Of a DNA stretch of 64,000 bases, positions 1-6,352 are shown in pieces. The DNA is taken from assembly GCF_002074055.1 (NCBI RefSeq), contig NZ_CP014619.1, positions 1,488,001 to 1,552,000 of the forward strand, written 5' to 3'. This DNA is from Frondihabitans sp. 762G35 (lineage in GTDB: Bacteria; Actinomycetota; Actinomycetes; Actinomycetales; Microbacteriaceae). The translations under genes were made by a program, and so were the position numbers. The notes under the pieces were generated by a model. It was not told where the DNA came from and searched no databases. It was given only the letters and a program-made list of their open reading frames with translations. Position 1 is the stretch's first letter. Every line of letters starts with the position of its first letter.

Positions 1-1387
1 CCGACATCTTCTTCGTGAGAGTGGTGACGAGGACGCGCTCGTTGAGCTCGACCCTCTTGTGGATCTCCTCCAGGAGGTCGTCGATCTGCCCCTCGGAGGG
101 CTTGACGACGATCTTGGGATCGATGAGGCCGGTGGGCCGGATGATCTGCTCCACAACGCTGTCGGTGATCCCGAGCTCGTAACGCCCCGGGGTGGCGGAG
201 AGGTAGACCTTCTGGCCGACGCGGTTGAGGAACTCCTCCCACTTGAGAGGTCTGTTGTCGAGCGCGCTGGGGAGACGGAAGCCGTGCTCGACGAGGGTGC
301 GCTTGCGGGATGCGTCGCCCTCGTACATGGCACCGATCTGCGGCACGGTGACGTGGGACTCGTCGATGACGACGAGGAAGTCGTCGGGGAAGTAGTCGAG
401 GAGACAGTGCGGAGCCTCCCCCGCCACGCGACCGTCGATGTGGCGCGAGTAGTTCTCGATGCCGTTGCAGAATCCGATCTGCTCCATCATCTCGAGGTCG
501 AACGTGGTCCGCATCCGGAGGCGCTGCGACTCGAGCAGTTTGCCCTGCTTGTCGAGTTCGCTGAGGCGACCGGCGAGTTCCTCCTTGATGGTGCCGATGG
601 CCCGGTGCATGACGTCGGTGCCTGCGACGTAGTGGGACCCCGGGAAGACGGAGACGGCGTCCATCTCGCGAACGACGTCGCCGGTGAGGGGATGGAGGTA
701 GTACAGCGCCTCGATCTCGTCGCCGAACATCTCGATGCGGATGGCCAGCTCCTCGTACATCGGGATGATCTCGATGGTGTCGCCGCGCACGCGGAAATTG
801 CCCCGGGAGAAGTCGATGTCGTTGCGCTGGTACTGCATCGCGACGAAGCGGCGGATGAGGGTGTCTCGGCTGATGTTCTCGCCGACCTGCAGGGCGATCA
901 TCGCCTCCATGTAGCCCTCGGGAGTACCGAGACCGTAGATGCAGGAGACGGTGGAGACGACGATGACGTCGCGTCGGCTCAGGAGGGAGTTGGTCGTCGA
1001 GTGACGCAGGCGCTCGACCTCGGCGTTGATCGAGGAGTCCTTCTCGATGAAGGTGTCTGTCTGAGGCACGTACGCCTCGGGCTGGTAGTAGTCGTAGTAC
1101 GAGACGAAGTACTCGACGGCGTTGTTCGGGAAGAGCTCGCGGAATTCGTTCGCGAGCTGCGCCGCCAGCGTCTTGTTGTGCGCGAGCACGAGCGTCGGGC
1201 GCTGGACGGCCTCGACCAGCCAGGCGGTCGTCGCCGACTTGCCCGTACCGGTCGCGCCGAGCAGCACCACGTCGGTTTCGCCCGCGTTGATGCGGCCGGC
1301 GAGTTCAGCGATGGCGGCGGGCTGATCGCCGCTCGGCTGGTACTCGCTGACCACTTCGAAGGGGCGGACACTGCGAGTCGGTTCCAT
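1..1387 (-). CDS. uvrB: UvrABC system protein B (partial, C-terminus beyond window)
   Basis: Helicase-like damage-verification subunit of nucleotide excision repair; it takes damaged DNA from UvrA and recruits UvrC. The visible 462 N-terminal residues (family about 690) start [12 protein letters not shown] and show Walker A GATGTGKS near residue 45, the beta-hairpin [12 protein letters not shown] near 95, the DEAD-like VVIDESH near 340 and SATPGRYE near 400. The reading frame runs off the left edge, so only the C-terminal helicase motifs and UvrC-binding tail are missing. The ATG lies 7 nt after a TAGACT -10 box with no Shine-Dalgarno, so the mRNA is probably leaderless. A RecA-independent damage promoter motif lies directly upstream. 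Confidence 0.97.
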   Translation of the reverse strand, partial: MEPTRSVRPFEVVSEYQPSGDQPAAIAELAGRINAGETDVVLLGATGTGKSATTAWLVEAVQRPTLVLAHNKTLAAQLANEFRELFPNNAVEYFVSYYDYYQPEAYVPQTDTFIEKDSSINAEVERLRHSTTNSLLSRRDVIVVSTVSCIYGLGTPEGYMEAMIALQVGENISRDTLIRRFVAMQYQRNDIDFSRGNFRVRGDTIEIIPMYEELAIRIEMFGDEIEALYYLHPLTGDVVREMDAVSVFPGSHYVAGTDVMHRAIGTIKEELAGRLSELDKQGKLLESQRLRMRTTFDLEMMEQIGFCNGIENYSRHIDGRVAGEAPHCLLDYFPDDFLVVIDESHVTVPQIGAMYEGDASRKRTLVEHGFRLPSALDNRPLKWEEFLNRVGQKVYLSATPGRYELGITDSVVEQIIRPTGLIDPKIVVKPSEGQIDDLLEEIHKRVELNERVLVTTLTKKMS

Positions 1388-1394
1388 GGAATCG

Positions 1395-1416
1395 AGTCTA
1401 CGAGCGACCACTGACA
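1395..1416 (-). promoter_or_regulatory. PafBC/RecA-NDp-type promoter of uvrB
   Basis: Read on the minus strand the site is TGTCAGTG, 8 nt, TAGACT. This matches the mycobacterial RecA-independent damage promoter consensus (tTGTCRgtg-N8-TAnnnT), bound by sigma-A polymerase with PafBC. The -10 box ends 7 nt before the ATG, predicting a leaderless transcript. The motif match is seen; PafBC control is inferred. Confidence 0.7.
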
Positions 1417-1494
1417 CTCGGCCCGGCCCCGGTGCTCCTTGGCCCTCCTCCGTCGTCGCTGACAGCGAACACGACGGCCCGCAGGAGACGCGGA

Positions 1495-2121
1495 CTACTC
1501 GCCGCGGTCGGCTTTCGCGGCGGCCACCCGGGCCAGCTCCCCGAAGAGGACGTCCACCTGCGCGAGAGTCTGCTCCAGCGACCCGGACGAGTCGACGACG
1601 TGGTCGGCGACCGCGAGGCGCTCCTCGTCGGTGGCCTGGGCGTCGATGCGTCGGGCGGCGTCGACGGCGGGCATCCTGCGGAGGTCGACCAGACGGGCGA
1701 GGCGGGTGTCGCGCGGAGCGTGGACCACGACGATCGTGTCGAACTCGGATGTTCCCCGGGCCTCGACGAGCAGCGGGACGTCGTAGACGACGACGCGCGC
1801 CGGATCGTGGAGGACCGCCTCGGTCATCCGTCGCTGGCTCAGTTCGTGCACGGCGGGGTGCGTGATCGCCTCGAGGTCCTTCCGCGCGGCAGGATCCGCG
1901 AAGACGATGGAGCCGAGCGCCGGTCGGTCGAGGCTGCCGTCGGGCAGCAGGATCCCGCGGCCGAAGCGCACCGCGATGGCGTCGAGCCCCGGGGTCCCGG
2001 GTTCGACGACCTCGCGGGCGAGGCGGTCGGCGTCGATGACCGCGGCGCCCAGTTCTCCGAGGCGCGTCGCCACGACGGTCTTGCCGGCGGCGATGCCGCC
2101 TGTCAGTCCCACTACGAACAC
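1495..2121 (-). CDS. coaE: Dephospho-CoA kinase
   Basis: Phosphorylates dephospho-CoA at the ribose 3'-OH, the last step of coenzyme A synthesis; cytosolic P-loop kinase. The protein starts [15 protein letters not shown], so the Walker A lies within the first 15 residues as in the family, and 208 aa is the expected size. An in-frame ATG at 2247 would add 42 low-complexity residues. GTG at 2121 is preferred because a TATGCT -10 box (2128-2133) ends 6 nt before it, predicting leaderless initiation. It sits between rpsA and uvrB, a common actinobacterial order. Confidence 0.93.
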   Translation of the reverse strand: MFVVGLTGGIAAGKTVVATRLGELGAAVIDADRLAREVVEPGTPGLDAIAVRFGRGILLPDGSLDRPALGSIVFADPAARKDLEAITHPAVHELSQRRMTEAVLHDPARVVVYDVPLLVEARGTSEFDTIVVVHAPRDTRLARLVDLRRMPAVDAARRIDAQATDEERLAVADHVVDSSGSLEQTLAQVDVLFGELARVAAAKADRGE

Positions 2122-2441
2122 GGGTCGAGCATAGTCGGCTGCTCGTGGCGGGGCGGGCTCGGAGCGCCGAGGGCCGCTCGGGGGCACCCTGACGCAGGAG
2201 CCTCGTGGCGGGGCTCCTGACCACCCGTCGGTTCTGCGCTCGGTCACCTGACCGGCGGCGCGATCTCGGCCGGATCTCCTGCGTGACGTTATTCAGGCCT
2301 GATCTCCGTCGCAGCAGGCGCGCGGGCGGGCATGGTCGTCGGCCGCCCCAGGGGCGACGGGCCCCGCGGCGCCCGCAGGGCGCGCCTCAAACGCCGAATG
2401 GCCGGCCGCCCCATAGGGGCGACCGGCCATTCGCGGTGTGA
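2122..2441. other. Intergenic region between coaE and rpsA (320 bp)
   Basis: No credible ORF is seen. The region holds the coaE -10 box (2128-2133), a hairpin with 8-bp arms at 2195-2202 and 2212-2219, a GC-rich stretch with several short inverted repeats (about 2335-2390), and the rpsA terminator hairpin next to the rpsA stop codon. Confidence 0.6.
2394..2434 (-). terminator. Hairpin terminator downstream of rpsA
   Basis: Long near-perfect inverted repeat: CGAATGGCCGG and CCGGCCATTCG arms with a CCGCCCC/GGGGCG inner stem around a short ATA loop. It lies 7 nt beyond the rpsA stop. No U-tract follows, which is usual for actinobacterial terminators. Confidence 0.7.
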
Positions 2442-3893
2442 CTAGTTGTTGTTCGACAGCTTCTCGCGAAGCGCGGCGAGCGACTCGTCGTCGGCGAGGG
2501 TGCCGGCGCCCGAGGGGGTCTCGGCCGAGAACGACGAACCGGAGGGAACGTCGAACGTGGTCGTCTCCTCGAGGAGCGACGCGGCGACCTGCTTCTTGTG
2601 CGCTTCCCAGCGAGCCTGGGCGGCAGCGTAGTCCTGCTCCCACTTCTCGCGCTGGGCGTCGAAGCCCTCGCGCCACTCGTTGGTCTCCGGGTCGAAGCCC
2701 TCGGGGTACTTGTAGTTCCCCTGGTCGTCGTACTCGGTGAGCATGCCGTAGAGCGCCGGGTCGAACTCGGTGCCCTCGGGGTCGACACCCTCGTTGGCCT
2801 GCTTGAGGCTCAGCGAGATGCGGCGACGCTCGAGGTCGATGTCGATGACCTTGACGAACACCTCGTCGCCGACCGACACGACCTGCTCGGCGAGCTCGAC
2901 GTGCTTGGCGGAGAGCTCGGAGATGTGGACGAGGCCCTCGATGCCGTCGGCGACGCGGACGAACGCACCGAACGGAACCAGCTTCGTGACCTTGCCGGGC
3001 GCGACCTGACCGATGGCGTGCGTGCGGGCGAAGACCTGCCACGGGTCCTCCTGGGTGGCCTTGAGCGAGAGCGACACGCGCTCGCGCTCGAGGTCGACCT
3101 CGAGGATCTCGACGGTGACTTCCTGCCCGACCTCGACGACCTCGGAGGCGTGCTCGATGTGCTTCCAGGAGAGCTCGGAGACGTGGACGAGACCGTCGAC
3201 GCCACCCAGGTCGACGAACGCACCGAAGTTGACGATCGACGACACGACGCCCTTGCGGACCTGGCCCTTGTGGAGGTTGTTGAGGAACGACGTGCGGCTC
3301 TCGGACTGCGTCTGCTCGAGGAGAGCGCGACGCGAGAGGACGACGTTGTTGCGGTTCTTGTCGAGCTCGAGGATCTTGGCCTCGATCTCCTGCCCGAGGT
3401 AGGGCGTGAGGTCGCGGACACGACGCAGCTCGATGAGCGACGCGGGGAGGAAGCCGCGGAGCCCGATGTCGACGATGAGGCCGCCCTTGACGACCTCGAT
3501 GACCGTTCCGGTGACGACGCCGTCGGCGTCCTTGATCTTCTCGACGTCTCCCCAGGCACGCTCGTACTGAGCACGCTTCTTGGAGAGGATCAGGCGACCT
3601 TCTTTGTCTTCCTTCTGGAGGACGAGGGCCTCGACCGTGTCGCCGACGTTGACGACCTCGCTGGGGTCGACGTCGTGCTTGATCGAGAGTTCGCGCGAAG
3701 GGATGACGCCTTCGGTCTTGTACCCGACGTCGAGGAGGACCTCGTCGCGGTCGATCTTGACGACGGTGCCCTCGATGAGGTCTCCGTCGTTGAAGAACTT
3801 GAGAGTCTTTTCGACCGCGGCAAGGAAGTCTTCAGCAGATCCGATGTCGTTGACGGCGACCTGCTTGGGTGCCTTGGTCGTTACGATTGTCAT
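2442..3893 (-). CDS. rpsA: 30S ribosomal protein S1
   Basis: RNA-binding ribosomal protein that helps mRNAs dock on the 30S subunit. The 483-aa protein starts MTIVTTKAPKQVAVND and carries four S1 (OB-fold) repeats, roughly residues 35-105, 120-190, 210-280 and 295-365, the last two with the VHVSELSWKH / VHISELSAKH pattern. An acidic, Ser/Thr-rich tail follows, typical of actinobacterial S1 (about 480-490 aa against 557 in E. coli). An in-frame ATG at 3917 would add eight residues; ATG 3893 matches the family N-terminus. Codon choice is tightly biased, as expected for a ribosomal protein. Confidence 0.97.
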   Translation of the reverse strand: MTIVTTKAPKQVAVNDIGSAEDFLAAVEKTLKFFNDGDLIEGTVVKIDRDEVLLDVGYKTEGVIPSRELSIKHDVDPSEVVNVGDTVEALVLQKEDKEGRLILSKKRAQYERAWGDVEKIKDADGVVTGTVIEVVKGGLIVDIGLRGFLPASLIELRRVRDLTPYLGQEIEAKILELDKNRNNVVLSRRALLEQTQSESRTSFLNNLHKGQVRKGVVSSIVNFGAFVDLGGVDGLVHVSELSWKHIEHASEVVEVGQEVTVEILEVDLERERVSLSLKATQEDPWQVFARTHAIGQVAPGKVTKLVPFGAFVRVADGIEGLVHISELSAKHVELAEQVVSVGDEVFVKVIDIDLERRRISLSLKQANEGVDPEGTEFDPALYGMLTEYDDQGNYKYPEGFDPETNEWREGFDAQREKWEQDYAAAQARWEAHKKQVAASLLEETTTFDVPSGSSFSAETPSGAGTLADDESLAALREKLSNNN

Positions 3894-4032
3894 GTAGTGG
3901 TTGCTCCAGCTGGGCATTTCTCGGGCCGGTCTCCGTCTCGCACGCGGAGGGCTGTCTCTCGGACGGTCTCGGCGTGAGGGAGTGTTGGTGGATCGCGGCG
4001 TGCGGATGATTCGACGCAGTTTGCGCCAGTGG

Positions 4033-4062
4033 AGTCTAACGTCTCGCGGCCACCCTCGACAA
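4033..4062 (-). promoter_or_regulatory. Probable rpsA promoter
   Basis: On the minus strand TTGTCG and TAGACT are separated by 18 bp, a plausible sigma-70-type pair. Transcription would start near 4026, giving rpsA an untranslated leader of about 130 nt, in line with the autoregulated leaders of S1 genes in other bacteria. Confidence 0.45.
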
Positions 4063-4136
4063 CCCGGCCGCCGTGTGTCGCAGGACGGCCGGATCGCCGG
4101 AAAGACGGGGCGAGGGAGAGGCCCCGAGCCCCTCGC

Positions 4137-5855
4137 TCAGGACAGCAGAGCGCGTCGGAGCGTGTCGAGGCCGACGCCGCCGAGCGCCAGGGCGTCGCGG
4201 TGGAAGCGTCGCACGTCGAAGGAGTCTCCCTCACGGTCGGCGAGCTCTCGGCGGAGCTCCTCCCAGATGCGCTGGCCGACCTTGTAGGACGGCGCCTGCC
4301 CCGGCCAGCCGAGGTAGCGATCGACCTCGAACCGGACGAAGCCCTCCTCCATGTTCACGTTGTTCTTCATGAAGGCGAAGGCGTTCTCGGCGTTCCAGGT
4401 GCCGCCGGCGGGGACCCCGGGAGTGCCCGGGAACGGCTTGCCCAGGTGCACTCCGATGTCGAGGACGACGCGGGCCGCTCGCATCCGCTGCCCGTCGAGC
4501 ATGCCGAGCCGGTCGCCCGGGTCGCTGAGGTAGCCGAGCTCGTCCATGAGCCGCTCCGCGTAGAGCGCCCACCCCTCGGCATGGCCCGACGTGCCCGCGA
4601 TGGCGCGGCGGTAGGTGTTGAGGGTGGCGCGGTTGTAGGTGGCCATGCCGACCTGGAGGTGGTGACCGGGAACGCCCTCGTGATAGACGGTCGTGGTCTC
4701 TCGCCAGGTGTTGAAGCGGGTGACGCCGACGGGCACCGACCACCACATCCGGCCGGGGCGGGAGAAGTCGTCGCTCGGGCCAGAGTAGTAGATGCCGCCC
4801 TCCTGAGTGGGGGCGATCCGGCACTCGAGGGCGCGCAGTTCGTCGGGGATGTCGAAGTGGGTGCCGGCGAGCTCGGCGACGGCCTGATCGCTCTTGGACT
4901 GCATCCAGCGCTGGAGGGCGTCCGTGCCCTCGAGGGCGCGCTCGGGGTCTCCGTCGAGCACCTCGATGGCGCGGGCGACCGAGGCCCCGGGCTCGATGGC
5001 GTCGGCGATGGCCTCCTGCTCGGCCGTCATCCGCGCGAGCTCTTCGAGGCCCCACTCGTAGGTCTCGTCCAGGTCGATCGTGGCGCCGAGGAAGCGTCGG
5101 GAGTGGAGGGCGTACGCCTCGCGGCCCACCCCGTCTTCGTCGGCGGCCACGGGCAGGAGCTCGTCTCGCAGGAAGGTCGCGAGGGTCGCGTAGGCCTCGG
5201 CGGCGGAGGCGGCGTTGGACGTCAGCTCGTCGGCCAGCGGCACCGGAAGGGAGTCGCCGCTGCCGAGTCGCGCGCTCGTCGCCAGCGTCGGGAAGAATCC
5301 GTCGCTCGCGGCGAGGCGGTCGGCCTGCTCGGCGACGGCACGCACCTGGTGCTTCGCGGGGACGACGCCCTCCGCGATGCCGAGGCGGAGCGTCTCGAGA
5401 TAGCCGCCCATCGCGCGCGGGAGGTCGCCCAGGCGCGACGCGACGTCGGCCCAGTCGGCCTCGGTCTCGGTGGGCATCAGGTCGAGGACGTCGCGGAGTC
5501 GCTGCGGCGGCGACTCGATCACGTTGAGGTCGCGCAGCGGGAGCCGCAGGGCGTCGTGCTCGAGGTCGAGCGCGAGAGAGGACTCGAGGTCGTCTTTCGT
5601 GACCCGGTCGACCGCGTCGACGGCCTCCGTCGCGCGGAGCTCCGCGAGGGTGCTCGTGGCCGCGCTGATGTAGGCGGCCTGACCTCGAGGCGAGAGGTCG
5701 CCGTACTCGCCGGTCCGGCCCGGACGACCGAGCCAGGTGGCGAGCGTGGGCTCGAGGTCGGTCAGGGTGTCGACCCACCGCTCGGCGATCGCGTCGACGG
5801 GGGTGGGCACTCGAGGTGCCGCGGTCTGCGGGGTGGTGGCGTTCTCAGAACTCAT
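4137..5855 (-). CDS. DUF885 family peptidase-like protein
   Basis: A 572-aa protein of the DUF885 family, whose members resemble metallopeptidases. The hallmark YHEGVPGHHLQVG lies at about residues 390-402 and includes a HExxxHH-like metal site; the distal segment GHAEGWALYAERLMDELG probably supplies the remaining ligand. No signal peptide is seen, so it is probably cytosolic. Substrate is unknown. It lies 44 nt downstream of an orphan PTS EIIB gene but has its own -10 box (TAGGCT, 5862-5867) 6 nt before the ATG and an upstream damage-type promoter motif. Family assignment is confident; the activity is inferred. Confidence 0.88.
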   Translation of the reverse strand: MSSENATTPQTAAPRVPTPVDAIAERWVDTLTDLEPTLATWLGRPGRTGEYGDLSPRGQAAYISAATSTLAELRATEAVDAVDRVTKDDLESSLALDLEHDALRLPLRDLNVIESPPQRLRDVLDLMPTETEADWADVASRLGDLPRAMGGYLETLRLGIAEGVVPAKHQVRAVAEQADRLAASDGFFPTLATSARLGSGDSLPVPLADELTSNAASAAEAYATLATFLRDELLPVAADEDGVGREAYALHSRRFLGATIDLDETYEWGLEELARMTAEQEAIADAIEPGASVARAIEVLDGDPERALEGTDALQRWMQSKSDQAVAELAGTHFDIPDELRALECRIAPTQEGGIYYSGPSDDFSRPGRMWWSVPVGVTRFNTWRETTTVYHEGVPGHHLQVGMATYNRATLNTYRRAIAGTSGHAEGWALYAERLMDELGYLSDPGDRLGMLDGQRMRAARVVLDIGVHLGKPFPGTPGVPAGGTWNAENAFAFMKNNVNMEEGFVRFEVDRYLGWPGQAPSYKVGQRIWEELRRELADREGDSFDVRRFHRDALALGGVGLDTLRRALLS

Positions 5856-5861
5856 GCGTCG

Positions 5862-5883
5862 AGCCTAGCGACGGCCACCGACG
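5862..5883 (-). promoter_or_regulatory. PafBC-like promoter of the DUF885 gene
   Basis: Minus strand CGTCGGTG, 8 nt, TAGGCT: one mismatch to the TGTCRGTG-N8-TAnnnT pattern. The -10 box ends 6 nt before the ATG, so the transcript is predicted to be leaderless. Confidence 0.55.
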
Positions 5884-5899
5884 CCGTTCCGGTCGTCGT

Positions 5900-6211
5900 T
5901 CAGACCTCTACGGTGGTCCCGTTCTGGATCGCCTCGACGACGGCGGTGACGGCGGGGTCGCCCAGGAAGAGCTGGAACGGGATCACGGGAACCCCCTCCG
6001 CCACGACCTCCCGCACGCGGGCCGCGAGGTTGTTCTGGGTCACGACGACGTCGGCGTCGGCCGGGATCTCCCGCACGGCGGCGTGCTCGACGCTGACACC
6101 GCTCTTCTTCAACTGCTTCTTGAGGGTCGTGGCCAGCAGGATGCTCGACCCCATCCCCGCATCGCACGCGACGATCAGCTTGGTGACGGTGGCTCCATCG
6201 AGGGTGGTCAT
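5900..6211 (-). CDS. Orphan PTS EIIB, mannitol/lactose-type
   Basis: A 103-aa single-domain phosphotransferase-system IIB protein. The phosphorylatable Cys lies in VACDAGMGSS near residue 15, the P-loop signature of mannitol-type IIB domains; the fold is complete to the C-terminus. No EIIA, EIIC or sugar-enzyme genes are nearby, so its partner must be elsewhere or it may be a signalling remnant. The start at 6211 is preferred because GGAAGAGAG precedes it; an upstream ATG (6283) would add 24 low-complexity residues. It may be co-transcribed with the DUF885 gene. Confidence 0.85.
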   Translation of the reverse strand: MTTLDGATVTKLIVACDAGMGSSILLATTLKKQLKKSGVSVEHAAVREIPADADVVVTQNNLAARVREVVAEGVPVIPFQLFLGDPAVTAVVEAIQNGTTVEV

Positions 6212-6352
6212 GGTGCTCTCTTCCGTGGACGTCGTGCGGTGTGATCGGGCCGGGTGGCGGTCTCGGGCGGGACGCCTCCCCATGATGCTCCCCGGCGGCC
6301 GGCCCGGGTCCAGGCCCGGCGACGCCCTCGGGGAGAGGTGACGGTCGCGCAG

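Noticed and set aside
2122-2247. N-terminal extension of coaE from ATG 2247
   Set aside because: The added residues are Pro/Arg/Ser-rich and unlike the family, whereas GTG 2121 begins directly at the P-loop strand and has a -10 box at leaderless distance.
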